A stretch of DNA of 64,000 nt from CAVVSQ01 sp963848825 (GTDB taxonomy: Bacteria; Planctomycetota; Planctomycetia; Gemmatales; Gemmataceae): positions 930,001-994,000 of the forward strand of contig CAWKFA010000017.1 in NCBI GenBank assembly GCA_963848825.1, read 5' to 3'. The translations under genes were made by a program, and so were the position numbers. Under the pieces are notes generated by a model, which worked only from the letters and a program-made list of their open reading frames with translations, searched no databases and was not told the origin of the DNA. This document shows, in pieces, positions 38,311 to 48,506 of this stretch; within the stretch, counting starts at the first letter, position 1, and every line of letters starts with the position of its first letter.

Positions 38311-40086
38311 CCGTGCCCATACCTGGTCCGCGCGCCGAATATGGGCGTCGCGCAGGCGCTGGACAGGCGCGCGTGGACCAGCTCGCGCTCCGCTATCGCA
38401 GGTTCTTCTGCGCGGATCCGTCGCCGTCGGTCTGATTGTCGCGTTCGGGTGGCTCGGTGAGAAAGAACGGCTGCTACCCCTGCTCCTGAGCGTCCCGGTC
38501 GTTGTGTTCGTCGCCGCGGTTCTGGAGAAGAACCGCGTCTTGCGCACGTGGCGGCGAGCGTGCCGAGTCGTTCGCTTCTACCAGGGCGCATCGCCAACCT
38601 GGAAGACCTCTGGCCTGGGATGGGTGAGCCAGGAAATCGCTTTGTCGACGACGCCCACCCTTATGCGCGGGACCTTGACCTTTTCGGCGCCGGCAGCCTG
38701 TTCGAGCGACTGCATCTGGCCGGAACCCCGTTGGGAGAGGAAACGCTCGCGGCCTGGCTTGGCAATCCCGCCTCGGCCAATGAAGTTCGCGACCGCCAGG
38801 CCGGCGTCGCCGAGTTGCGCGCCAGGCTTGATCTCCGCGAAGACCTCGCCCTGCAAGGGGAACAAGCATTGGTGCACGTGAACGTGGAGGCGCTGAATGC
38901 CTGGGGTACCGCTCCCGCGCGTGGCGTACGTCTGGCCCGACTGCTGGCCACGGCAGTTGCCTCCCTGAGTGTGCTGACCTCTCTTGGCTGCTTCCTGGGT
39001 CTCGGCCCCGCGCCGTTTCTCGCGATTCTGTCTTTAAGCGGTGGCGTCGAAGTGTTACGGCGGCGTTTGCACGTCACGCCCATTCCCATCGGCACGTATG
39101 ACCTGCGCCGGATCCTGGCCATGTGCGCCCGGCTCCGGCGCGAACGGTTCGACTCATCCTTGCTATGCCGCGTTCAGGCCGCGCTGGCTGCTCCGCCACT
39201 TGCTCGACTTGGACGCTTGCTCACCGCGCAGCCGTACGCGCCCCTGGCCTTCCCATTCCTTGGGAGCACCCACCTTGCTCTGGCCCTGGAAGTCTGGCGC
39301 ATTCGGCACGGCACTGCCCTGGCAGGTTGGCTCGCCGCGTTGGGCAAGCTGGAAGCACTTAACGCTTTGGCGGCTTACGCCTATGAATCCCCTGCCGATT
39401 CTTTCCCAGAGATCCTGGACGTAGGCCCCTGTTTTGAGGCGCACGGACTCGGTCATCCCTTACTGCCGGCCGCGCGTCGCGTTCGGAACGATGTGCGGCT
39501 GAACGCGGACCAGCGCGTGCTCATCGTCAGCGGCTCGAATATGTCGGGTAAAAGCACTCTCCTGCGTACGATTGGCGCCAACGCGGTCCTTGCCCTGGCT
39601 GGCGCTCCGGTGTGCGCCGGCAGGCTCCGGCTCTCTTCCTTCAACCTCGGAGCGACGCTTCGCTTCCAGGATTCGCTGCTGGAAGGCCGGTCGCGGTTTT
39701 TCGCCGAGGTGACGCGCATTCGCCAACTGCTCGACCTGGCCCAGAGGCAGCCGTTGCTGTTTCTGCTCGACGAACTGTTCAGCGGCACCAACTCCGAGGA
39801 CCGCCGCCAAGGCGCGGAAGCCGTCGTGCGTCGCCTGCTCGATTCCGGTGCCATCGGCCTGTTGACCACACACGATCTCGCGCTGACGAACCTGGCTGAA
39901 CAACTGGGACCGTGCGCCGTCAACGTCCACTTCACCGAGCAATTCGCGCACGGTGTCATGACCTTCGATTACCTCATGTGCGCAGGCGTTCTGCGAAGCG
40001 GCAACGGTTTGGCACTGATGCGCACTGTCGGGATCGACGTGCCTCCCAGTGGCATGGGAGAGGACATATCAAACAGGAAATCTTGA
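38280..40086 (+). CDS. Membrane-anchored MutS-like ATPase (frameshifted)
   Basis: About 600 residues. The N-terminus is read in successive frames: PRAEYGRRAGAG then VDQLALRYRRFF (start ATG 38280), then two hydrophobic helices (LLPLLLSVPVVVFVAAVL), then continuous from about 38600. A helical core domain follows and the C-terminal ATPase has Walker A SGSNMSGKST and Walker B LFLLDELFSGTNSEDR. MutS mismatch-recognition and connector domains are missing, so it is one of the MutS-related membrane proteins rather than a repair MutS. Role unknown. Confidence 0.8.
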
Positions 40087-40241
40087 TAAAGCTGCCTGCA
40101 TCGCCGCCAAACCATCGATGCCCACTTACGCCGTATTCCTCGACGGACGGGCGGTGATCATGAACTCGTCCTCGTTTCAGCGTTTCGTCGGCAGCGAGCG
40201 TGGGTAGGGAATACCATTCTTTTGCACCCGGGCTCGACGCG

Positions 40242-41132
40242 TCAAATCCTGCTGGCCTGTACTTCCGCGAGCTTATGCGCCTCCGTCGCCGAGCACCCGC
40301 GCCGACGCATCAGCAGTTGAGAGGCTGCGAGGTCGTCACCCGACCGGACGAGCTGCGCGACCAATTCGTCCAGCTCGGTTCCGCTCAGCTGGTGCCAGGC
40401 GGCGCGGTCCGTTCGGGTCGGCTCGTCCACCTCGACACGCCGGCTCAACTCGTCGAGCACGCGCGTCAGTGGCGGCACGACGTCATTGCCATGTCCGCGC
40501 CAGGCGATGCGGACGACGCCAGCGGCTGGCACGGTGACCGCCTGGTGAGGCCCCTTGATGACGGCGCAACGGCCGCGCTCATCAGCTAGAGCCTTGGCGA
40601 TTTCCCGAGTCTCGTCGGACACCAGGGACAGTTCGAGGGACTCCTCCTTCCAGTAGGTGCCCGTGAGGGCGGACGGCTCGGAAGGCGTGAACCATGTTTC
40701 GAGGTGGCGGCGGGCAGAGGCGATCTCCTTGTAGGCAAGATGGAGGACGATGTCAGCCTCGGGTAAATGGCTGTTCTGATAGGAGCGGAGATTGATCCAC
40801 AGGCCATCGGGACCGAGCCACAACAGCCAGTTCGTCGAGCGAAACTTGGCCAGCGCGTCTGCGAGGATCCAGGGCACGAGAAGGACCGCCAGCACCGCGC
40901 ACCAGCACCACACGATCCATGGGAATCCCTGCTGCCATAAGAGAACAGCCCCTCCAATGAAGCAGGCGCATAAGACCAGGCTGCCGATGAGTCCCCTCAG
41001 CGGCGCCTGCCGGCAGCACATGCCGGTCACTCGATCCATGTGCTTTGGTGAGTCTAGCTTCATTACCAGCTCCGCCAAGTTAACTGGGACTGCCGCGACC
41101 GCTTTACAGACATATTCGGAGACCATAAGCAA
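40242..41132 (-). CDS. Unknown membrane protein
   Basis: A 296-residue intact frame. Two adjacent hydrophobic helices (about 48-90: LIGSLVLCACFIGGAVLLW and VWCWCAVLAVLLVPWIL), followed by a soluble domain with a PH-like opening (TNWLLWLGPDGLWINLRSY) and a helical C-terminus. No named family recognised. It is convergent with the MutS-like gene. A start downstream, for example at MKLDSPKHM, is possible. Confidence 0.65.
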   Translation of the reverse strand: MLMVSEYVCKAVAAVPVNLAELVMKLDSPKHMDRVTGMCCRQAPLRGLIGSLVLCACFIGGAVLLWQQGFPWIVWCWCAVLAVLLVPWILADALAKFRSTNWLLWLGPDGLWINLRSYQNSHLPEADIVLHLAYKEIASARRHLETWFTPSEPSALTGTYWKEESLELSLVSDETREIAKALADERGRCAVIKGPHQAVTVPAAGVVRIAWRGHGNDVVPPLTRVLDELSRRVEVDEPTRTDRAAWHQLSGTELDELVAQLVRSGDDLAASQLLMRRRGCSATEAHKLAEVQASRI

Positions 41133-41453
41133 GGATTGATCAAAATGCAGGCACTTTTTTCGACCTGGCCGCCGATACGGGAACGTGATGCCTCACGGAG
41201 TTTTCCAATATGTATTGGAAGCAACCATTCGGCTACCGTCAAGAAGACTTGAACGTAACACCTTTGGTCCGCAGCGCCGCAGGGTGTTCAGCTCGTAACG
41301 CTGTTGTGCCCGTGCCATTCCTGTCCGCGGCTATTTGTCTACATTATTAACCAGCGAGCTTCACTTCGGCGTTACCTCCGTCCCGGGTTGCTTCGGGGTG
41401 TCGGACGACGGGCAATAGAGGCCCGCGTTGGCCCGCACTTTTTGGCATATTGA
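41133..41453. other. Intergenic region with a partial dispersed repeat
   Basis: These 321 bp hold a partial copy of the dispersed repeat at 41308-41390 (GCCCGTGCCATTCCTGTCCG, then TTTGTCTACATTATTAACCA, then GAGCTTCACTTCGGCG). The first part (41133-41300) shows nothing recognisable. Confidence 0.6.
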
Positions 41454-42071
41454 ATGGGACTGATGCTGCGGTACAACCTGTTTCACGGCACCACAGCCGC
41501 TGTGGTCTACGGTGCCTACGCCTCGTTTTACGAGCAGCGCGGTCGTCCGTTTAAGCTGTCAGGAGAAGAGACGCAGCGCCTGGACTTCTATCAGGAAAAT
41601 AACGGCTGGGTCGTCGTTTCACTGGATAGAGGCTGGGAATGGAAGGAGCGCCGGCACGCGCAGACGTTCGCCTCGCAACGCCTTTGGTGCCCTGGGTTCT
41701 TGGTTTTCGTCTACGATGGAGACTATTGGGGTTACGAGTTTTTCGACCACGGCGAAGTGTTCGATCATTTTGTTCAGGAGAGCAGCAGCGAGCCAATCGG
41801 CTTTCCAGAAGCGGATTGCCGGGGGAAAGCCGAGGTCGTGGCGGAACACCTTCCGTTCTTGCAGGTGGAGGATATTGCGCCCTACTTGGTGCAGAAGTAC
41901 GACTGGGTGATCCAAGCAGGTATAAATGTTCCGGCACGCCCGGGCGACGAGTTCCGCCGCTTTGAAGAGTGTGCCGTGTTGGATTTCCTGCGAATGCTCG
42001 GCGTTCGCGTGGCGTTACAAGGAGGGGCCGTGCGCGTGGACGGTTCCGTTTATCGCTCAGTATACCGATGA
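41454..42071 (+). CDS. Unknown protein
   Basis: A 205-residue intact frame, aromatic-rich (RLWCPGFLVFVYDGDYWGYE then FFDHGEVFDHFVQ) and acidic. No family recognised with confidence. The size, acidity and isolated position between repeats would suit an immunity-type protein such as the SMI1/KNR4 group, but this is only a guess. The weak start context leaves the exact ATG (41454 or 41463) uncertain. Confidence 0.55.
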   Translation: MGLMLRYNLFHGTTAAVVYGAYASFYEQRGRPFKLSGEETQRLDFYQENNGWVVVSLDRGWEWKERRHAQTFASQRLWCPGFLVFVYDGDYWGYEFFDHGEVFDHFVQESSSEPIGFPEADCRGKAEVVAEHLPFLQVEDIAPYLVQKYDWVIQAGINVPARPGDEFRRFEECAVLDFLRMLGVRVALQGGAVRVDGSVYRSVYR

Positions 42072-42093
42072 ACTCGCCCGATTTTCGAACTTG

Positions 42094-44986
42094 TCATTGC
42101 CGCAGGTCTGGCGTCAAGACAGCAAGCGCGATTTCCAGTGACCTCGGCTCCGGTGGTTTCACGAGATGGTGTTCAAATCCAGCTTCCGCCGTGCGGCGGC
42201 GGTCCTCGGGTTGGCCCCAGCCGGTGAGTGCCGCCAGGACAACCTTCTCAAGGCCCGGCTGCTGGCGCATCCTGCGAGCCACTTCATAGCCGTCCATGCC
42301 AGGCATACCAATGTCCAGGAAAACCAAGTCGGGTAAATAGCCCTGCGCTATCTCCAGCGCCGCCACGCCGCTAAACACAACCCGAACCTCGTGGCCTTGC
42401 AGCCGCAGAAGCACGGCCAGGCTGTTGGCGGCGTCCTGATTGTCATCCACGACCAACAGCCGGTGACCCGAAGGTAGCGGCAGCGGCTGGCGCTGCGATC
42501 CAAGCTCTCCGCCCTCGCCCCGGTCAATCACCTGCTTCGCAATCGGCAGCCGCACGACGAACTCGCTCCCCTTGCCCAGCCCCTCGCTGCGGGCTTCGAC
42601 CGTCCCGTTGTGCATCTCAACAAGGTTCTTCACCAGCGTCAGGCCGATGCCCAGCCCGCCTTGCGCCTTCGTTGAGGCGTGGTCCACTTGCACGAACAGC
42701 TCAAAAATGCGGGGGAGCATGGTGGGGGCGATCCCGATCCCGTTGTCCCGTATGCGAAGGATCGCGGTGTCGCAATCCCGTTCGGCGGTCACCCAGATGT
42801 CCCCGTTTACCTCAGTGTACTTGGCCGCGTTCGTCACGAGGTTGCCCACGACCTGCGCCATTCGCACGGGGTCGGCGTCGATGGGCAGGGAGTCGGGCGG
42901 GAGGCGGACGCTCAATCGATGCCCTTGGCCGTCAACGACTGACTGCACCATTTCGACTGCGCGGGCGACGACCGTGGCCAGCTCGATCCGCTGCCGGCGC
43001 AGTTCGATCTTCCCTCGCATGACCCGGGACACGTCCAGGAGGTCGTCCACCAGCCGCACCAAGTACTGGACCTGGCGTTCCATCATGTCCAGCGACCGTG
43101 CGACCGTGTCGGCATCGACCCTCGGCATCTTGAGGATTTGCAGCGAGTTGCGGATCGGGGCAAGGGGGTTGCGCAGCTCGTGAGCCAGGGTCGCCAGGAA
43201 CTCGTCCTTGCGGCGGTCGGCGTCCCGGAGCTCCGCGTAAAGCTGGGCGTTCTCGATGGCGATCGCGGAGCGGCGAGCCAGCTCCTCGGCGAAGGCGAGG
43301 TCGGCCGCCGTGTAGGGCCGGCGCGATTCCGCCGTCGTGAACGTCACGATCCCCAATGTCTTGCCCCGTACCTGGAGCGGCACGCAGATGTAGGACTTCA
43401 GCCCCAGTTCCCGCAGCAGTTGCAGGTGCTCCTCGTCTCTCGCCGTTGCCAGCAGGAGCGAGTCGGGGATGTCCGCCATCATTTCGGACTTCCCGGTTCG
43501 CAGCACGTGGTAGGCGCCCCGCTCCCCATCTTGCCTGGCGGGGTAGCGCTCTTCCACTTTTTGCGCCAGCCGGACCTTGGCTGCGTCCACATGGGCCACT
43601 GCCAGCCGCCGCAAAGCGCCGCCTGGTTCCGCCATATCCACGGCGCACCAGTCGGCGAAGTTCGGCACAGCCAGCGCCGCCACTTTCTGCAACGTGCTTT
43701 GGTAATCCACGATGGCGCCGAGCGTAGCGCTGGCGTCGGCGAGGAACCGCAGGGCCGCCTCGGCCTGCTTCCAGCTGGTGATGTCAGTGAACAGGATGGC
43801 GACCTTCCGGCTGTCCGGCCCGCCGAGCCGGAAAGCATTCACGCTGAACCAGCGTCCGCCCAGAGCCCTGGCCTCGTTTACGAATCGCACTGCCTCGCCG
43901 GTCACGGCCACCTTGCCGTAAATCTCGAACCAGTGGGCGTCGTGATCCGGGGCGAGTTCCCGTATGGTCTTACCTATCGCGTCCCTGAGTCCGCACTGCG
44001 TCTCGAACGCCGGGTTCACTTCCAGGAAGCGGTAGTCCGCCGGCCGGCCCTCCCCGTCGAACATCACCTCGATGACGCAGAACCCCTCGTCCATCGACTC
44101 GAAGAGTGTGCGGAATCGCCCCTCCGTCTCGCGGACGGCGGCCTCGGCCAGCTTCTTCTCGGTGATGTCGCGGAAGACCAGGACCGCCCCGACGACCTGC
44201 CCGTCCGCTCCCCGGATCGGGGCGGCGCGAGTCGTCGATCGGCCGCTCCGTCCCGTCGCGGGCGATGAGGACGGTGTGGTTGGCAAGCCCGACGACGACT
44301 CCCTCTCGCAGGGCCCGCAGGGCAGGGTTCTCGACCGGCCGGCGGGTTGCCTCGTTGACGATGCGGAAGACCTCGTCCAGCGGTCGGCCCGGCGGCCTCG
44401 GCGTGCGGCCCAGCCCGGTCAGCTGTCTCGGCGACCTGGTTGAGGAACGTCACCCGGCCGTCCGCGTCGGTGGCGATCACCGCGTCGCCGATGCTGGCCA
44501 GGGTGACGCGGTAGCCGCTCCCGCTCGTCGCGCAGGGCCTCCGCCGCCCGCTGCCGCTCGGCCAGGAGGTCGCGGACCTCGTACTGGCGGCGGCGGGCGC
44601 GCAGGCGCGGACCGGACGACGCTCAGCAGGGTGCGCATCCGCACCGGCCGCTCGACGAGGGTCACGTTGGCGGACTCGCGGAACGACGCCTGGCGGCCCT
44701 CCGCCCCCTCGCGGGTCAGGACGACCAGCGGGACGTCCGACCAGGCGGGCTGGCGCGTCGAGGGCCGCCGACAGGCGGCCGGCCCGTCGCCCGCGATCGC
44801 CTCGTCGGTCAGGAGGACGGCCCCGGCCCCCGCGGCGATCTCCCGGCACAGCGCGTCGAGGTCGGCGCAGGCGGCGCCGGCCAGCCCCGCCTCCGGCCAG
44901 GAGCGTCGCAGGTCCGCGCCGGCGTCCTGGGCCGTCGGCATCAGGACGAGCACCCGGCTCGTCCGCTGTCGCTCCGGCGTCGCCAT
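42094..44986 (-). CDS. Hybrid sensor histidine kinase/response regulator (frameshifted N-terminus)
   Basis: About 960 residues. The N-terminus (start 44986, VLVLMPTAQDAGADLRRSW) resembles a receiver-like domain. Then come two PAS domains (VTLASIGDAVIATDADGRVT; RFRTLFESMDEGFCVIEVMF), a GAF domain (SYICVPLQVRGKTLGIVTF), HisKA with the phospho-acceptor in LAHELRNPLAPI, an HATPase with NLVTNAAKYTE and NGIGIAP, and a C-terminal receiver domain with Asp in DLVFLDIGMPGMDG. The part 44290-44900 is frameshifted several times. The gene starts 3 bp after the KaiC-like stop with GGGAGG upstream, so the two are co-transcribed. Local GC is much higher than in the flanks. Confidence 0.85.
42125..42170. repeat. 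46-bp direct repeat, left copy
   Basis: Identical over 46 bp to 47438-47483, same orientation. Here it encodes the end of the receiver domain of the hybrid kinase (HHLVKPPEPRSLEIA on the minus strand). Confidence 0.95.
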
Positions 44987-44989
44987 CCG

Positions 44990-46563
44990 CTACCCGCCTC
45001 CCTTCGGGCCGCGCCTGGCTCGGCCGATCATCTTGGTTTCCCCGGCGTACTCCGGGGTGCCCGTCATGATCCCCCGGAACCCGACCAGCGGCTCCCCGAC
45101 CGTCGACCCCGGTCTCGGTGATCTTGAGCTCCCGGACGGTCCGCTGGTGCGGGCCGGTCCGCTTCTTGAACACGCTCACCGCCTGGTGGATCTCGCCGTG
45201 CGCCTCGAAGTAGCGGAACAGCAGGACCGTGTCGGCCAGGTAGCTGACGTCGATCTCGCTCATCCCGCCGACCATCAGCCCGTGCTGGGCGACGACCATG
45301 ATCGTGACCACCCCCTTCTGGTTGAGGTAGGCGAACAGCTCGTGCAGGTGGGTGATGAGGAACCGCTCCTCGGGCATGGCGTTCATGTACCCGTTCAGGC
45401 TGTCGATGACGATCACCTTCGCCCCGCCCTCGACGACCCGCCGGACCTCGTGGGCGAAGGCCCCGGCGGTCAGCTCGGCGGCGTCGATCTGCTGGGCGTG
45501 GAGGAGCCCGTCGGCCTGGTACTTCCGGAGCCCGCCCGGCGAGCCCCAGGCAGAGCTTCTCGGACCGGTCGAACAGGGTGTCGATGACCTCGTCGAACGT
45601 GTAGACCGCGGCCCGCTCGCCCTTCTTGAGGGCGTTGGCGACGTACTGCATGGACGACGGTCGACTTGCCGACCCCGGCCGGGCCGAGCAGCAGGGTCGT
45701 GGTCCCGGTGGTGAGCCCGCCGTCGAGCATCTCGTCGAGGGCCGGCGACGCCGCTCGGGTAGGTCGACGCGCTCGAACCGCTCGTGGTGCTCGGCGGCGA
45801 CGAGGCGCGGGTGGACGACCACCCCGCCGTCGGCGATCTCGTAGTCGTTGTACCCCTCGCGGAACTTCGACCCGCGGACCTTGGTGACGAACAGGCGGCG
45901 GCGGGCCTTGCCGTACTCGGGGAGGAACCGCTCCATGACGATGTTGCCGCCGACCAGGCTCTCCGGCTGGATGTCGTCGAACGGCGGACGAGCGGTCGTC
46001 GAGGAGCAGGACGGTGACCTTCTTCTCCTTGAAGAACTGCTTGAGGGCGAGGAGCTGGCGGCGGTAGCGGAGCGAGTCGCCGGAGAGGAGCCGGAGCTCG
46101 GCCAGGCCGTCGAAGACGACGTGCCGGGGCTTGGCCCGCTCGACCTCGGCGAGGATGGCCTTGGTCGTGTCGCCGAGTTCCGTCTCGGACGGGTGGAAGA
46201 CCGACGCCTTGCCCTCGCCGACCAGTGCCCGCGGCGTCGTCGGTCAGGTCGCAGATCTCCAGCCCGTCGAGCGACCAGCCGTGCGGACGCGCAGGCGTCC
46301 TCCAGGTCGGCGCGGGACTCGGTCAGGGTGACGTACAGGCACGGCTCGCCGGCCTTGACGCGGCCGAGCACGTACTGGAGGGCGACGGTGGTCTTGCCCG
46401 ACCCGGGGTCGGCCTGGAGCAGGTAGAAGCCCTCCCGCAGGAAGCCGCCCCCGAGGACGTGGTCCAGGCCCGGCACCCCGGTCGGAATGTAATCTCGCCG
46501 CTTGTCGAGGTTTGCGGCTGTGTTGCTTTTACTCGTCAATTTGGCGCCCCTTTTTTGGATCAC
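44990..46563 (-). CDS. KaiC-like two-domain RecA-fold ATPase (frameshifted)
   Basis: About 520 residues. It opens YIPTGVPGLDHVLGGGF with the first P-loop DPGSGKTT. A second KaiC domain has the P-loop GPAGVGKST near 45660, followed by VIDSLNGYMNAMPEERFLI and an ending FRGIMTGTPEYAGETKM before a stop at 44990. The frame changes several times in this very GC-rich stretch. KaiC-like ATPases paired with kinases are signalling modules; clock function is not implied, since kaiA and kaiB are absent. It is 3 bp upstream of the hybrid kinase. Confidence 0.8.
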
Positions 46564-46839
46564 AATCCTCAGCAGCGTACGTCAGTACCGCTTCCAGGTC
46601 GGACCGGCGATAGAGGCGGTACCCATTCATGGGGTGACGTCTCGGCCGCAATTTTCTTCTCCGAGTCGCCCTTTGAGTCATCGCTCAACCTTGACAAAGG
46701 TTCATAGCCCAGAAGTGAATATTTTAGCGAAAAGGCAGCAAATCCGGTACCAACCTTCAGAAACCAATGTCATCCCCGGGAACCGTTTTGCGCGGGTCCA
46801 CCGGGGCGCTGTAGACACTCTCGAACGCCCTCGTAGCGG
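46564..46839. other. Gap between KaiC-like gene and transposase fragment
   Basis: 276 bp with no recognised gene. A short minus-strand frame MTATRAFESVYSAPVDPRKT, starting just after the transposase orfA stop, is where orfB would be expected but does not resemble an integrase core. Confidence 0.4.
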
Positions 46840-47363
46840 TCATAAGTCGCTCCCTTCGTTGTCGAGAGTTCTCAGGGGGATTCCCAGGATCTCGGAAGCT
46901 TTTTTTTGAATATCCATGATCAACTCGGCCTGTCGCAGTCGGTCCTTAAGGCGTGCATTTTCACGTTCGAGTTGCCTGACGCGGCGCCGCGTGGTGGTTG
47001 GTAGTTTTGGCAGTACGTTTTTTGGTGACGGAGTTATCGAGAAGGCCCTGGCTGCGTTGCAAGCGCCAGTTGGCCAGGTAGGACGAATAGAGGCCTTCAC
47101 GGCGCAGCAAGGCACCGATTTGACCGACGCCGGAGCAGGCATCGACCTGGCTCAAGATATCGAGCTTGTAGCCCTTAGTGAAGCGTCGCCGCTCGGGCTT
47201 AAGGGGGACCTCGGGATCGGGGAACGCTGTATAACCATTGCGAGCCGACAACCCCTGGGGAGCGATCGGCACCGCCCGCGGCCGCAACGTCAGTCGGCCT
47301 ACGGCCTCCTTCCGTTGCGGCCGCGGGCGGCGGCATGTCGTCCATCATCTGTGCACGTGCCAT
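46840..47363 (-). mobile_element. Transposase OrfA remnant (IS3-like), frameshifted, no OrfB
   Basis: An HTH transposase subunit of the IS3 orfA type: RRRFTKGYKLDILSQVDA, then GQIGALLRREGLYSSYLANW, a coiled-coil leucine-zipper part RRRVRQLERENARLKDRLRQ and an ending KKASEILGIPLRT. Frames change near 47280 and near 47000. No integrase (DDE) orfB follows, and no terminal inverted repeats were found, so the element is incomplete. It lies just inside the right 46-bp direct repeat. Confidence 0.75.
47272..47330. repeat. 18-bp perfect inverted repeat inside the transposase 5' end
   Basis: CCGCCCGCGGCCGCAACG at 47272-47289 is inverted exactly at 47313-47330, with a 23-bp loop. It would form a very stable hairpin near the start of the orfA message and could limit its translation. 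Confidence 0.85.
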
Positions 47364-47716
47364 CGTATGATTTCCTTTCCGCCCTCTACACTAAACGAAT
47401 AGAGAGGAACTGTCTCACGTATTATTGGCACAGAGGTAGCGCGATTTCCAGTGACCTCGGCTCCGGTGGTTTCACGAGATGGTCTGGCGCAGAGGGCTGG
47501 CGGGTACGAAATAATCACGGAATTCGTTGATGTGGTGGCCTAAAACTGGATACAGGCCCGTGACCGAGAATCACAGCCGCGGCTGCGAGAGCATCCGTCG
47601 AATGAAGATGGACGTGCAATCCCAATCGCCTATTGCAGACGCCAGCGACCTAGTTTATACATGAAAATTGGCGACCGGTGCACTACCGAGCTTGCCAAGC
47701 TTGCCTGGAGGTTCGC
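47364..47716. other. Intergenic region holding the right direct repeat
   Basis: 353 bp. Contains the right 46-bp direct repeat at 47438-47483; the rest has no recognised coding sequence or RNA. Confidence 0.5.
47438..47483. repeat. 46-bp direct repeat, right copy
   Basis: Identical to 42125-42170, but here isolated from any kinase gene; the flanking bases on both sides do not encode a receiver domain. Together the two copies bracket 5.3 kb holding the kinase, the KaiC-like gene and the transposase remnant. Confidence 0.95.
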
Positions 47717-48037
47717 ATGACCACAGCCGTCAGCGCCCAATTCGACGTGCACGAGCGTTTTGCCCGACTCGTCGCCGAGTGGAAGGATAAATCACGATAC
47801 ATGTCGAACACGGCCCAAATGGCTATGCTGAAGCCCTACCAGCAGATCATCGGTTTGGGCGAGCGTGCCTTGCCGCTAATCTTGGAGGAGCTGAAACGCG
47901 AGCCGGACCATTGGTTTTGGGCCCTGGAGGCGATCACACAGACAAACCCCGTGCCACCCGAAGCGGCGGGGCGCCTAAAACAAATGGCAGACGCCTGGAT
48001 CACCTGGGGTAAACAACAGGGTTATCTCGCCGTATGA
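47717..48037 (+). CDS. Small helical protein, first gene of a two-gene cassette
   Basis: A 106-residue protein starting MTTAVSAQFDVHERFARLVA. Mostly helical, with ALPLILEELKREPDHWFWAL resembling one HEAT-like helical pair. Its stop overlaps the start of the next gene by four bases (ATGA), showing translational coupling. No known domain named with confidence. By context it could be a partner or antitoxin/immunity protein for the following gene. Confidence 0.65.
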   Translation: MTTAVSAQFDVHERFARLVAEWKDKSRYMSNTAQMAMLKPYQQIIGLGERALPLILEELKREPDHWFWALEAITQTNPVPPEAAGRLKQMADAWITWGKQQGYLAV

Positions 48038-48456
48038 GCTGGTACGATGATTTCCCCCGCTTGAACCCGCAGAACCATCGCATAACGAGCCCGTCGATGG
48101 CGGACTACAACTGTGTCGCCTGGGCCGCTGGCGATGCCGAGCATTGGTGGCAGCCAGGCGTTTATTGGCTGCCGCCGAATTGGCCGCACGACGATTTCGG
48201 CATGGGCGCGCTCGAACACGTGTTCGAGCAGCTCGGTTATGTAGACTGCAACCTTGACACTACGCTCGAGCCGGGTTACCTCAAGGTCGCCCTCTACGGC
48301 TCTGGTTTCACCTACGCTCACGCGGCAAGGCAACTTCCCAACGGGAAATGGACCAGCAAGCTCGGCAAAGGAGAAGACATCGAGCATGACACTCCGGATG
48401 ACGTCGGCGGTGGGCTATACAGCGAAATTGTCGAGATCATGAAGCGAGCGACATAG
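48034..48456 (+). CDS. DUF7689-like protein with Cys/His motif, second gene of the cassette
   Basis: A 140-residue protein. It has a conserved-looking NCVAWAAGDAEHWWQP near residue 26 and YAHAARQLPNGKWTSKLGKG near residue 95, followed by EDIEHD. A Cys early and a His later, with aromatic and Gly context, recall small cysteine-peptidase-like folds, but the triad is not proved. Resemblance to the DUF7689 group is from memory. The four-base overlap with the upstream gene indicates a functional pair. Confidence 0.65.
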   Translation: MSWYDDFPRLNPQNHRITSPSMADYNCVAWAAGDAEHWWQPGVYWLPPNWPHDDFGMGALEHVFEQLGYVDCNLDTTLEPGYLKVALYGSGFTYAHAARQLPNGKWTSKLGKGEDIEHDTPDDVGGGLYSEIVEIMKRAT

Positions 48457-48506
48457 TCAACTCGGGGATGCGTTTATATGAATCACTCGGCGGAAGTGGT
48501 GGACCG

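Noticed and set aside
40120..40206. Plus-strand 28-residue frame MPTYAVFLDGRAVIMNSSSF after the MutS-like gene
   Set aside because: Too short, without ribosome-binding site; possibly the 5' scrap of a deleted gene but not supportable.
44265..45587. Plus-strand frame of 440 residues in the GC-rich block
   Set aside because: High GC leaves several frames open. The minus strand encodes recognisable KaiC and PAS sequence, the plus strand does not.
34683..48456. Integron-like cassette array (small orphan genes separated by repeats)
   Set aside because: The genes lie on both strands, the repeats vary widely in length and extent, and no attC-type RYYYAAC/GTTRRRY ends or integron integrase were found.
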